Positions 44,617 to 52,936 of a DNA stretch of 64,000 bases are shown here, piece after piece. The notes under the pieces are model-generated. The model saw only the letters and a program-made list of their open reading frames with translations, was not told the origin of the DNA and ran no database searches. Origin of the DNA: Polynucleobacter kasalickyi (GTDB taxonomy: Bacteria; Pseudomonadota; Gammaproteobacteria; Burkholderiales; Burkholderiaceae); assembly GCF_900176405.1 (NCBI RefSeq), contig NZ_FWXJ01000009.1, positions 62,001 through 126,000 on the forward strand. Direction: 5' to 3'. Position 1 is the stretch's first letter. Each line of letters starts with the position of its first letter. Both the position numbers and the translations under genes were made by a program.

Positions 44617-45800
44617 TGTCAGGTAGCCCTAAAGTGGCGGCTAGCCACTATACTTTTGCGGCTTTTTTCTTCTTTTATTTTGGCTATTTAGGGATTGTGA
44701 GTCCCTTCATGAGTCTGTACTTTAACCATATTGGCTTTACAGCGCTCCAAATTTCCGTCCTCATGTCGATGCTGCAATTTACGCGGATTATTGGTCCTTT
44801 TGCTTGGGGATGGTTTGCGGACCATCGCCGAGACCGCATTGGCCTGATGCGGGTTACCGTGATCCTTGCTTTGATTGTGTTTTTGGGTATCTTTGTTTCA
44901 AACCAATTCTACTTTTTATTGGCCTGGATGTTTATCCTCAATACCTTCAGTAGTAGTTTGACACCACTCAGTGAAGCAGTGACCATCCGAGCGTTACAAA
45001 AAGAAAATGCCTTTGAGAGTAAATACGGCAAACTTCGCTTGTGGGGCTCGATTGGTTTTATTCTGGCTGTTTCGGTCGGTGGTTTTTGGTTTGAAAAATC
45101 TGGCATTGAAACCTTACCTTATGTCGCGCTAGCGTTGATGTGCGGTGTGGTCGTCAGTACCTGGACCCTGTGGGAGCCACCACATGAAGTGTACGAGCGT
45201 CAAAAAGGTGAGATCCTCGCTATCCTGAAAAAGCCAGAAGTGATGTGGTTTTTTACTTCGAGCTTTTGTATGATTTTTGCGCATGCGAGCTACTATGTTT
45301 TTTATTCGCTCTACCTTACTAAACTAGGATATGGCACACAAACAATCGGGCTCTTTTGGATGCTCGGCGTACTAGCTGAAGTCCTCTTCTTTTATTACCA
45401 ACGCTTTTTCTTGGCGAAGTTTGGGGCGCAAAAGATTTTGGCGGCTTGTTTTATCGTAGCGGCCTTGCGGTTTGCAACGATTGCCTATTTGCCGATTTTT
45501 GGGCTGTTATTACTCATGCAAATTTTCCATGCAATGACCTTTGGGGCGCATCACACTTCAAGTCTGCGCTTTTTGCAACAGTGGTTTAATGGTTCCACCC
45601 AAGCGAGAGGTCAGGCTTTATATACTTCGATCTCTTATGGTATTGGTGGCAGTGTCGGCGGCTTTGTAGCCGGCTGGGTCTGGGATGTATTGGGGGCCGA
45701 GCATGTCTTTGGCTTATCGGCGATCGCTAGTGTGATCGGTTATTTTGCCATTAAACAATCTATCAAGATTACCCATTCGCATGGGCATCCTGCTTTTTAG
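44616..45800 (+). CDS. MFS transporter, HcaT-like
   Basis: A 394-residue major-facilitator carrier with about 12 membrane segments. FFFFYFGYLGIVSPFMSLYF and LGFTAL-type opening, AWGWFADHRRDRIGLMR (the MFS loop 2-3 motif) and the symmetrical second half from residue about 205 place it with the LacY/HcaT-like (MFS_1_like) group. The substrate is not known. Start overlaps the aroC stop, so the two are translationally coupled. Confidence 0.87.
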   Translation: MSGSPKVAASHYTFAAFFFFYFGYLGIVSPFMSLYFNHIGFTALQISVLMSMLQFTRIIGPFAWGWFADHRRDRIGLMRVTVILALIVFLGIFVSNQFYFLLAWMFILNTFSSSLTPLSEAVTIRALQKENAFESKYGKLRLWGSIGFILAVSVGGFWFEKSGIETLPYVALALMCGVVVSTWTLWEPPHEVYERQKGEILAILKKPEVMWFFTSSFCMIFAHASYYVFYSLYLTKLGYGTQTIGLFWMLGVLAEVLFFYYQRFFLAKFGAQKILAACFIVAALRFATIAYLPIFGLLLLMQIFHAMTFGAHHTSSLRFLQQWFNGSTQARGQALYTSISYGIGGSVGGFVAGWVWDVLGAEHVFGLSAIASVIGYFAIKQSIKITHSHGHPAF

Positions 45801-45822
45801 GTAAACACTGCAAAACACAGCA

Positions 45823-45895
45823 AGTTAACTCTGCTGATCAGTCGAATGATTTAAAGAATGCTTTTAGCCTCATTCATCCAATGACAGAGTTAACT
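45823..45895. repeat. 11-base inverted repeat between convergent genes
   Basis: AGTTAACTCTG (45823-45833) and CAGAGTTAACT (45885-45895) are perfect arms separated by 51 bases, in the gap between the MFS gene and the three-RidA gene. Each arm contains the palindrome AGTTAACT. Could act as a two-way terminator or be a mobile-element remnant. Confidence 0.4.
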
Positions 45896-45921
45896 GCTTA
45901 CATACACTTACATGCAGTTCC

Positions 45922-47169
45922 TTAAGCTTTTGCTGCGGTTAAATCGACCTGTACTTTGCAACCCGGCACCAAGAACTTGCCAACTTCTAAAGTAGTTCTA
46001 GGAGGAGGCGATGGGAAATACTCTTTCCAAATTTGATCAAAGTAATAGAAGTCATTCAGGTCTGCTAAAAAGACTTGTGCTTTGACGGTGTCTGCCAAAT
46101 CAAAGCCACCTTCCCTATATAACTGTTGCAAACGATTCAGCACAAAGCGGGTCTGTTTTTGAATTTCAGAGCCGTAGTAAGGAAAAGCTGCATCTTGATG
46201 TGCGATCTGAATGATTGGTGTTTTATGGTCAGAAGCAATTTGTCCGCTGGCGTACAGGGTGTCATCCACCATCACGCCATTACAAAAGGATGGTTGCTCG
46301 CTAGTCGCATCTAGCGTAATTTCTCTTTTGGGCGTATTCGGTAATACCCCCCATAAATCGATTTCGATCTTGCAACCTGGCACTAATAATTTTTGTACTT
46401 CAACGATGGTTCTGGGTACTGGATGTTGAAAGTACTCTTGCCATACTTGGTCAAAATAATAAAAATCATTGAGATCCGTTAAAAAGATTTGAGCTTTGAC
46501 GACATCTCGATAGTCGCAACCGGCTGCATCAAAGACGCTTCGAATATTATTTAGAATATAACGGGTTTGTTTTTGGATATCAGAGCCGTAGTAAGGAAAC
46601 GCTGGGTCTTGCTTCGCTTCAGGACCAACCCCTGTTTGATAATCGGAGGCGATTTGACCTGCCGCATAGAGCACATTTTCGATCAGAATACCCTGAGAGT
46701 AGTGGGCCATGGGCGTCGGTGTTTTTTTACCGATAATGACTTGACGGGGCACTTTGGCTTGTACACCCCAGAGATCAATTTCGACTTTACAGCCTGGGAC
46801 GAGTAAGCCGCCGACTTCCACAGTGGTTCTAGGAGGAGGGGATGGGAAAAACTCTTTCCATACTTGATCAAAATAATAGAAGTCATTTAAATCCTTTAAA
46901 AATACTTGCGACTTCACTACATCACGAAAGCTACTGCCAGCACTCTCAAAAACCGACTGAAGATTTTGTAGAATGTACCTTGCTTGCTTTTGAATATTAG
47001 AGCCATAGTAGGGAAAGGCTGGATCTTGTTTGGCCTCAGGCGCGACACCCGTTTGGTAGTCTGAAGCGATTTGTCCTGCTGCATAAATGGTATTGCGATG
47101 CAAGACCCCTTGGCAATAGTGTGCCATTGGCGTCGGTGTTTTTGCACCTGTAAGAATTTGATTATTCAA
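45922..47169 (-). CDS. three RidA (YjgF/YER057c/UK114) domains fused in one chain
   Basis: About 415 residues holding three consecutive RidA domains: residues 1-142, 143-281 and 282-415. Each repeats the AAGQIASDYQTG-type strand (ASGQIASDHKTP in the third), DPAFPYYGS, the DLNDFYYFDQVW helix and PPRTTVEVGGLLVPGCKVEID. The catalytic Arg (PPRTT, VPRTI, PPRTT) is kept in all three. RidA hydrolyses reactive enamines/imines. The TTG at 47169 is chosen because GAGGAG lies 7 bases upstream and the first repeat begins there; an ATG 13 codons earlier is in frame but lies in the upstream dyad. Normal RidA is about 130 residues and trimeric, so this may be a single-chain trimer. Repeats are also alike at DNA level. 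Confidence 0.92.
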   Translation of the reverse strand: MNNQILTGAKTPTPMAHYCQGVLHRNTIYAAGQIASDYQTGVAPEAKQDPAFPYYGSNIQKQARYILQNLQSVFESAGSSFRDVVKSQVFLKDLNDFYYFDQVWKEFFPSPPPRTTVEVGGLLVPGCKVEIDLWGVQAKVPRQVIIGKKTPTPMAHYSQGILIENVLYAAGQIASDYQTGVGPEAKQDPAFPYYGSDIQKQTRYILNNIRSVFDAAGCDYRDVVKAQIFLTDLNDFYYFDQVWQEYFQHPVPRTIVEVQKLLVPGCKIEIDLWGVLPNTPKREITLDATSEQPSFCNGVMVDDTLYASGQIASDHKTPIIQIAHQDAAFPYYGSEIQKQTRFVLNRLQQLYREGGFDLADTVKAQVFLADLNDFYYFDQIWKEYFPSPPPRTTLEVGKFLVPGCKVQVDLTAAKA

Positions 47170-47202
47170 GTCTTGTCTCCTCGTTTTTTTTATAAGTAAG
47201 TG

Positions 47203-47248
47203 ATTCATTGAACGGTCATTGTTTCTAAAGTTTTATCGTTCAATGAAT
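47203..47248 (-). promoter_or_regulatory. 12-base inverted repeat upstream of the three-RidA gene
   Basis: ATTCATTGAACG (47203-47214) and CGTTCAATGAAT (47237-47248) are perfect arms 22 bases apart, 34 bases upstream of the TTG start. Size and position suit an operator for a dimeric regulator; no regulator gene is adjacent. Confidence 0.5.
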
Positions 47249-47327
47249 TTTTATTCTACCTCCAAAGGAAAGTATGATGAAATTGAATTTTAGAGTGCAC
47301 ACACTATGAGGCTGGTTTTTTCCTCAT

Positions 47328-47618
47328 TTAGAGGCATGCCTCGCCTAACAACGGATGTTCTTTGATGAATTGACGCAAAGATATATCAATCCGAGTTTGC
47401 CAACCATCTCCAGTTGCTTTAAAAGCTGCAAGCACATCAGGCGAAAGTCGAATCGTCGTTGCTATTTTCTTAGGTGCTTTTTGAGGCCCACGTACACCTA
47501 ACTTTTGTTGTAAGGACTTTGGAAGCACTTCGTTAGCTGGCTTAAACATCGTTAAATCTTCAGCAAGAAGCTCTCGTACTTCACCAACTTCATTTGTAAG
47601 GGGTAATATTTTTTTCAT
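47328..47618 (-). CDS. brnA: BrnA-type antitoxin
   Basis: A 96-residue antitoxin of the BrnA family. The C-terminal half carries the ribbon-helix-helix DNA-binding fold (KKIATTIRLSPDVLAAFKATGDGWQTRIDISLRQFI shown by IATTIRLSPDVLAAFK and WQTRIDISLRQ). It neutralises BrnT and represses the operon. The start overlaps the brnT end by 29 bases. Unlike most systems the toxin gene comes first, as is normal for brnTA. Confidence 0.88.
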   Translation of the reverse strand: MKKILPLTNEVGEVRELLAEDLTMFKPANEVLPKSLQQKLGVRGPQKAPKKIATTIRLSPDVLAAFKATGDGWQTRIDISLRQFIKEHPLLGEACL

Positions 47619-47871
47619 AAACCTTTTGCTCTCTTTTATTGGCTTTACGGAAACTGATGACTCTAATTCCTAAATCAGTTTCTGAAAAACACAACACGTG
47701 TAATCGATCATCGAGATAACCCACAGCAATAAATCTTTGTTCAGGATAGCGAAAACGTATGTCCTCTTTTAATAGAGCTGAATCCCATTGGAAGTTAGTA
47801 ACTTTATCAAAGGGTAAATTACGCTCAAGAACATTTTTTGCATTTTTTTCCAAATCGTAAGTAATGTTCAT
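47590..47871 (-). CDS. brnT: BrnT-type ribonuclease toxin
   Basis: A 93-residue toxin of the BrnT family, a RelE-like ribonuclease that stops translation when BrnA is lost. Landmarks: TYDLEKNAKNVLERNLPFDKV, RFIAVGYLDDRLHVLCFSE, and RVISFRKANKREQKVYE with the catalytic basic residues. It appears intact. No Shine-Dalgarno sequence precedes the ATG; instead a -10-like TACAAT ends 7 bases upstream, so the message may be leaderless. Confidence 0.88.
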   Translation of the reverse strand: MNITYDLEKNAKNVLERNLPFDKVTNFQWDSALLKEDIRFRYPEQRFIAVGYLDDRLHVLCFSETDLGIRVISFRKANKREQKVYEKNITPYK

Positions 47872-47884
47872 ACAATAAATTGTA
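47871..47884 (-). promoter_or_regulatory. brnT palindrome overlapping a -10 box and the start codon
   Basis: TACAAT-AA-ATTGTA on the plus strand; on the minus strand TACAAT (47884-47879) is followed by 7 bases and the ATG (47871-47869). BrnA binding here would cover both promoter and start. No good -35 box is visible. Confidence 0.45.
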
Positions 47885-48038
47885 CATACAAAAAGATTCT
47901 AACATTACTTTTTTGTAATAACAATAAAATTATTATGGATAATTTAAGATCACAAATTAAAGTAAATAAAATATTTGTTCTTGAGTTAGATGCCAAGTAA
48001 GTTTAAATACGAAGTACCTTAGCAAAAGTATTTAAAAA

Positions 48039-48314
48039 TTAAATGTGAACACTCATTTTCAAACCTAAAGCACTAATTATTTTCGAAATCGTGTCAAATT
48101 TTGCTTGAGATTCTTCTGATAAAGCTTTATGTAGACTTTAACGACCTAAACTAGGATCTTTGGCAACATTCGCCATACCTTTGGCTATATTGCCAAGTGC
48201 ACGAATAAGTTCATTATGGTCAGCATCTTCTAAGACTTGAGACAAGTATTCAACCATAGCCTCTTAGCTATCAAGATAACTTGAAATCTCAAAGCTTTTT
48301 AATTTTTTGTTTTT
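48039..48314 (-). pseudogene. dead HigA-like addiction-module antidote gene
   Basis: Read in one frame on the minus strand this gives SFEISSYLDS, stop, EAMVEYLSQVLEDADH, then IRALGNIAKGMANVAKD, PSLGR, stop, SLHKALSEESQAKFDTI, KIISALGLKMSVHI and the natural stop at 48041-48039. This matches the putative addiction-module antidote family (TIGR02684-like), where EEA and GRESLYKALS are conserved. Stops at 48266-48264 and 48140-48138 sit where Glu codons belong. There is no start codon and no frameshift. The partner toxin gene is not seen. Confidence 0.85.
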
Positions 48315-48417
48315 TTAGAACTCACTACTAAATTTAGATTCCTGTAAGCACAGATGATTATTTGCTATATAAAGTTTAATAATAAGGCCCTTTAATTTCA
48401 ATCGTAAATATCAGTAC

Positions 48418-48442
48418 TTAACCTTGGTGTTTATGTGGTTAA
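48418..48442 (+). promoter_or_regulatory. inverted repeat upstream of the Xre-RES pair
   Basis: TTAACC (48418-48423) and GGTTAA (48437-48442) are 13 bases apart and end 39 bases before the first ATG of the antitoxin. This is the usual place for an autoregulatory operator of a toxin-antitoxin operon. Confidence 0.4.
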
Positions 48443-48481
48443 ATATGGTAAAAATATGGAAATATTGCTTAAAATTAAGGA

Positions 48482-48889
48482 ATGATGAGAATGCAAACAG
48501 TCGCTACAAAGATTCATCCAGCTATATTTAACTCTATTCCACAGTCTGATGATTTAGGGTTATTTAAAAAGTCGGGTAAGCCTGACTATGACAAAGTTAA
48601 AGATATTTTGGGTTACACAAAGCAGGACATATCCATAGCCTCTGGCATACCTATTGGGTCAATTCGTTTTGACGATAAAGTTCCAGCAGAGTTAACAGAA
48701 CGAGTGCTTGAATGGGCAACAGTAATTGCGCTTGTCCATAGCTTTTTCAATGATCAAACAAAAACAATGCTTTGGTTTAAAGTGCCAAATCCATTACTTG
48801 GAGATGTAGCACCCCGAGATATGATCAAAGTTGGTCGATACAAGAAACTACTTAAATTTATCCAAACAGCTTTGGAAGAAGGACGTTAA
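48482..48889 (+). CDS. Xre/MbcA/ParS-type antitoxin
   Basis: A 135-residue antitoxin of the Xre-MbcA-ParS group (DUF2384). The C-terminal toxin-binding domain is clear: FKVPNPLLGDVAPRDMIKVGRYKKLLKFIQ (shown by NPLLGDVAPRDMIKVGR). The central part (DYDKVKDILGYTKQDISIASGI) is a small helix-turn-helix. Three in-frame ATGs lie at 48482, 48485 and 48491; AAGGA just upstream suits 48485-48491 better. Its stop is directly followed by the toxin start. Confidence 0.85.
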   Translation: MMRMQTVATKIHPAIFNSIPQSDDLGLFKKSGKPDYDKVKDILGYTKQDISIASGIPIGSIRFDDKVPAELTERVLEWATVIALVHSFFNDQTKTMLWFKVPNPLLGDVAPRDMIKVGRYKKLLKFIQTALEEGR

Positions 48890-49882
48890 TTGGCAGGACA
48901 GAAACCAATTATCTCGCCTAAAGTAAAGAGGGCTTCTAAAATTAAAAAACCACCCATCAAGGATATGGGAAAAGAGGTCGCTGACCTCCTTGAACAAGGC
49001 AGTTTAACTAACCTTCAAAAGGCCAAACAACTCAGCCAGGATTATCTTAAACATCAATGGGACTTTTATTCTGAATTAGCCTTTCAAAGAAATACAATTG
49101 CTGAAGAGTTGATTGACTCTATTTCTGAGAGTTGTATTGAAGACTATCAGTTTGAATCCTGGCAGCGTGCATTAACTTGGAAATACACAAATCACCCCTT
49201 ATGTACTATTGGTAGTTTGAAACAATACGGTGGACGATTCAATATTGGTGAAAACATCTCTCCAAGCAGCGCTCTCAAAACATTTTCGGCTTTTTATATC
49301 GCAGAGGATCAACCTACAGCAAGAGCAGAGGCATTTGGAAGTCCACGGGTAGGAAGTTCTTTGACTCCTGAAGAAATATCTTTAACAAATAAGCGCTCTT
49401 ATGCCTGCATAAGTATTTCAGGATCATTAGATAAAGTGTTTGATCTAACCAAAAAATCTTCGCTAACTAAATTTGTTCGTTTAATCTCGAAATTTAAGAT
49501 TCCAAAGCCTATTTACGAATCTGCAACACGCCTAAATCTTCCAACTCCTACCTTAATTAACTCTTCAACCTTGTTGATGGAGTCTTTATTAGCAAGCGAC
49601 TGGAGGAAAGAGCCTGCGCAGGCTGACATTCCTGCAAATGGTCAAATATTTGGTCAAATGGCACATAAGGCTGGTGTTGATGGAATCTTATTTAAGTCAT
49701 CCAAAACAAGAAAACTTTGCCTAGCAATATATCCGTCAAACTTCGCAAACGGGAATTCTTACATCCAGTTAGATGATGAGCCACCTGAAAAATGGATTGT
49801 GAAGAAGATTGACTCTGGCAACTTTAAATTATGCGAAAAAAATGCTGATGAGATTCAATTAAAAGGAACATTAAATCTATAG
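48890..49882 (+). CDS. RES-domain toxin
   Basis: A 330-residue protein with a RES domain (about residues 90-300), named after conserved Arg, Glu and Ser. Visible anchors: WKYTNHPLCTIGSLKQYGGRFNIG with the Arg, FYIAEDQPTARAEAFG with the Glu, and a Ser-rich segment near NSSTLLMES. RES toxins such as MbcT and Res destroy NAD+. The first 85 residues are an extra, basic N-terminal region not seen in small RES toxins (about 150-200 residues). TTG start immediately after the antitoxin stop, with AAGGA upstream. Confidence 0.85.
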   Translation: MAGQKPIISPKVKRASKIKKPPIKDMGKEVADLLEQGSLTNLQKAKQLSQDYLKHQWDFYSELAFQRNTIAEELIDSISESCIEDYQFESWQRALTWKYTNHPLCTIGSLKQYGGRFNIGENISPSSALKTFSAFYIAEDQPTARAEAFGSPRVGSSLTPEEISLTNKRSYACISISGSLDKVFDLTKKSSLTKFVRLISKFKIPKPIYESATRLNLPTPTLINSSTLLMESLLASDWRKEPAQADIPANGQIFGQMAHKAGVDGILFKSSKTRKLCLAIYPSNFANGNSYIQLDDEPPEKWIVKKIDSGNFKLCEKNADEIQLKGTLNL

Positions 49883-50131
49883 CAATTTTGATATGTGCGG
49901 TCTAAGTAATTTATAAAAGATTGATGAAGACTCTTGGGAATATAGTTCTAAGATTGAATCAGTTGAACTCCTTAAATAATTGGTACAACCATTTAAGAAT
50001 TAAATGTAAACGCTTTTATAAAAAAGAACCACAACTTATTTCGCAAAATAAGGATATTGATTATTTGTAGGGATGTTAGTGATGGAGCGCTACCTAGGGC
50101 TAATCTCAACGCCATGTAACGCTACCATTCA

Positions 50132-51826
50132 TCACATGCCAGAGTAATTAGGACCGCCACCACCTTCAGGTGTGACCCAGACAATATTTTGAGTCGGATC
50201 TTTGATGTCACAGGTTTTACAGTGCACGCAGTTTTGTGCATTGATTTGTAACCTCTCAATCCCATCATCCTTAACGTACTCATATACGCCTGCTGGGCAA
50301 TATCTAGATTCTAAGCCAGCGTATTTAGCCAGATTCGTATTGACGGGTGTGTCAATATTTTTAAGGGTTAAATGTGCCGGTTGATTTTCTTCATGGTTCG
50401 TATTTGATAAGAAGACAGAAGAGAGGCGATCGAAAGTAATTTTGCCATCCGGTTTCGGATAATCAATCGGCTGATGATACTCAGCATTCTCGATATAACG
50501 ATGATCAGCTTGTTTGTTTTTAAGCGTCCATGGCATTTTGCCACCGAGGAGTTTTTGTTCAAGTCCTACCATGATGGTGCCGGTGAGTAAACCCTTGGCC
50601 ATCCAAGGTTTGAAGTTTCTTGCTTTTGATAATTCTTGATGTAACCAACTTTGCTTAAATTGCAAAGGATAACTACTCAGTTCATCATACGAACGGTTAT
50701 CGCTAATTGCCTCAAAAGCAGCTTGGGCAGCAAGCATGCCTGACTTGATGGCACTGTGTGAGCCTTTAATTCTGGAGGCGTTTAAGAAGCCAGCATCACA
50801 ACCAACGAGTGCACCACCTGGGAACACAACTTTTGGTAGGCTCGTTAACCCACCTGCGGTAATGGCACGGGCACCATAAGAGAGACGTTTGCCACCCTCA
50901 AAAAACGGTTTAATTTTCGGATGTAATTTATAACGTTGAAACTCTTCAAAAGGAGAAAGGTACGGATTTTTATACGATAAGCCAACGACCATACCCACTG
51001 CAACTTGATTATTTTCTAGATGGTATAAAAACGATCCACCATAGGTGTCGGATTTGAGCGGCCATCCAGCGGTATGTACGACGAGTCCAGGCTGATGTTT
51101 CGCCGGATCAATTTCCCACAGTTCTTTAATACCAATTGCATAGGTTTGTGGTGCTGAATTTTTATCTAATTGATATTTGCTAATCAGTTGTTTACCTAAA
51201 TGACCACGCGCACCTTCCGCAAAAATCGTGTATTTGGCTCTGAGTTCCATCCCTAGTTGAAAGTTTTTGGTGGGTACACCATCTTTACCTAGACCTTGGT
51301 TGCCAGTCGCAACCCCAACGACACGTTGCTGATCATCATATAAAATTTCTGCCGCTGCAAAGCCCGGGAAAATTTCAACGCCGTAACCTTCGGCTTGTTC
51401 ACCTAACCAACGGGTAAAGTTCGACAAACTCACGATGTAATTACCGTGGTTTACAAAGCAGGCGGGTAAGAGCAGATTCGGCGTCTTAATCGCACGAGAC
51501 TTGGTCAAAAATAAAAAACGATCTTCGGTCACCGGCGTATTCAACGGGGCACCAAGTTCTTGCCAATTAGGGATCAGTTCATTCAAAGCAATCGGGTCCA
51601 TGACCGCGCCGGAGAGGGTATGCGCACCCACTTCAGATCCTTTTTCTAGGACACAGACGGAAATCTCTTGATTATTTTTTTGCGCTAGTTGCTTCAAATG
51701 AATGGCAGTGGATAAACCCGCTGGGCCGCCGCCAACGATCACAACATCGTAATCCATCGATTCACGTGGACCTTGCGTTGCTAAAAGTTCTTTATTAATT
51801 TTGTTAAGAGTCGAATTACTAAGCAT
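50132..51826 (-). CDS. electron transfer flavoprotein-ubiquinone oxidoreductase
   Basis: A 564-residue ETF-QO, which passes electrons from acyl-CoA dehydrogenases via ETF to ubiquinone at the membrane. FAD-binding DVVIVGGGPAGLS at residues 26-39; the C-terminal ferredoxin-like part has the [4Fe-4S] ligands Cys510 (CPAGVY) and Cys533, 536 and 539 (CVHCKTC), then DPTQNIVWVTPEGGGGPNYSGM. Length matches bacterial homologues. ETF itself is not in the window. It fits an organism living on fatty, amino and aromatic acids. Confidence 0.96.
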   Translation of the reverse strand: MLSNSTLNKINKELLATQGPRESMDYDVVIVGGGPAGLSTAIHLKQLAQKNNQEISVCVLEKGSEVGAHTLSGAVMDPIALNELIPNWQELGAPLNTPVTEDRFLFLTKSRAIKTPNLLLPACFVNHGNYIVSLSNFTRWLGEQAEGYGVEIFPGFAAAEILYDDQQRVVGVATGNQGLGKDGVPTKNFQLGMELRAKYTIFAEGARGHLGKQLISKYQLDKNSAPQTYAIGIKELWEIDPAKHQPGLVVHTAGWPLKSDTYGGSFLYHLENNQVAVGMVVGLSYKNPYLSPFEEFQRYKLHPKIKPFFEGGKRLSYGARAITAGGLTSLPKVVFPGGALVGCDAGFLNASRIKGSHSAIKSGMLAAQAAFEAISDNRSYDELSSYPLQFKQSWLHQELSKARNFKPWMAKGLLTGTIMVGLEQKLLGGKMPWTLKNKQADHRYIENAEYHQPIDYPKPDGKITFDRLSSVFLSNTNHEENQPAHLTLKNIDTPVNTNLAKYAGLESRYCPAGVYEYVKDDGIERLQINAQNCVHCKTCDIKDPTQNIVWVTPEGGGGPNYSGM

Positions 51827-52034
51827 AAATAAGTGATCTGGCTAAATGATGAACAGTGTAATTATGACATTTTCGGTGTACATTAAATAAATTTTGTAGC
51901 TTTGACCATAAAATTACAAAAAAGCAAATGAATTGGGACGCAAGGCCGCTGAAAAGCAAATGCTGAATAGAGCAGGGGTTGTCTCAATGGTGTTGGCGAG
52001 ATAGTTGGTTTAAAACGGATTGAAAGGGGTTTTG

Positions 52035-52826
52035 ATGGCGTATCAAATCGATTTACAAGGCAAAGTAGCTCTGATTACGGGAGCTTCTAGTGGACTGGGC
52101 ACACAATTTGCGAAAACCCTGGCACAAGCGGGTGCCACTGTGGTTCTCGCAGCGAGGCGTTTAGATCGTTTACAAGCCTTGGCCCAGGAAATTGCGCAAG
52201 CGGGTGGCACGGCGCATTGTGTGACGATGGATGTAACGCAAACCGAGTCGATTGACGCGGCGATCGCACAGGTGCTTGCCAGCGCCGGTCAGATTGATAT
52301 CCTGGTGAATAACTCGGGAGTTTCCACGACCCAGCGGATTGTGGATGTCACTCCCAAGGATTACGACTTTGTGTTTGATACCAACACGCGTGGGTCTTTT
52401 TTTGTGGCGCAAGCTGTCGGTAAGTATATGATTAAACGAGCAAAAATAGCTCAAGATAGCGGTCATCCAGCGCCTGCGCAGCGGATTATTAATATTGCTT
52501 CCGTGGCCGGCTTAAAGGTGCTTTCGCAAATTTCCACCTATTGCATGAGTAAAGCGGCGGTGATTCATATGACGCAGGCGATGGCACTCGAGTGGGGGCG
52601 GTACGGCATGAATATCAATGCCATCTGTCCAGGTTACATAGAAACCGAGATTAATGCTGAGCACTGGGAGACGGATTTGGGCAAAAAACTGATCCAAAAA
52701 CTCCCCCGCAAGCGCATTGGTCAAGCGACTGATTTGGATGGGCTCTTGTTATTACTGGCTAGTGAGCAGTCTGGCTTTATGAATGGCTCGATTATTACAG
52801 CGGATGATGGTTTACTGGTCACTTAA
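52035..52826 (+). CDS. short-chain dehydrogenase/reductase
   Basis: A 263-residue SDR from the ATG at 52035 with AAAGGGG upstream; the TTG five codons earlier is rejected. Motifs: TGASSGLG (residues 13-20), AARRLDRL after beta-2 suggesting NADP, NNSGVS in place of NNAG, catalytic Ser in NIASVAG and Tyr-Lys in YCMSK, then CPGYIETEINAEHW. Closest in feel to 3-oxoacyl-ACP/acyl-CoA reductases. It lies between ETF-QO and the ketoacid CoA-transferase genes, so a 3-hydroxyacyl substrate is likely. Confidence 0.87.
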   Translation: MAYQIDLQGKVALITGASSGLGTQFAKTLAQAGATVVLAARRLDRLQALAQEIAQAGGTAHCVTMDVTQTESIDAAIAQVLASAGQIDILVNNSGVSTTQRIVDVTPKDYDFVFDTNTRGSFFVAQAVGKYMIKRAKIAQDSGHPAPAQRIINIASVAGLKVLSQISTYCMSKAAVIHMTQAMALEWGRYGMNINAICPGYIETEINAEHWETDLGKKLIQKLPRKRIGQATDLDGLLLLLASEQSGFMNGSIITADDGLLVT

Positions 52827-52936
52827 GCGAATTGAGGTCAAAAATAGACCAGTTTGGGGAAATGTTCGATAATGTACCATTGTGAAGTTTAGCAATCAAA
52901 AAAAGAAAAATTAATTAAGAGTTCAAAGGACAAACA

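Noticed and set aside
45922-47169. Assembly artefact duplicating a single ridA gene
   Set aside because: The three repeats differ at many residues and the third is clearly divergent, so they are true duplicates.
51920-51962. AAAAGCAAATG repeated with a 32-base interval, as a possible CRISPR or iteron
   Set aside because: Only two copies of 11 bases, in AT-rich DNA, with nothing nearby to support either.
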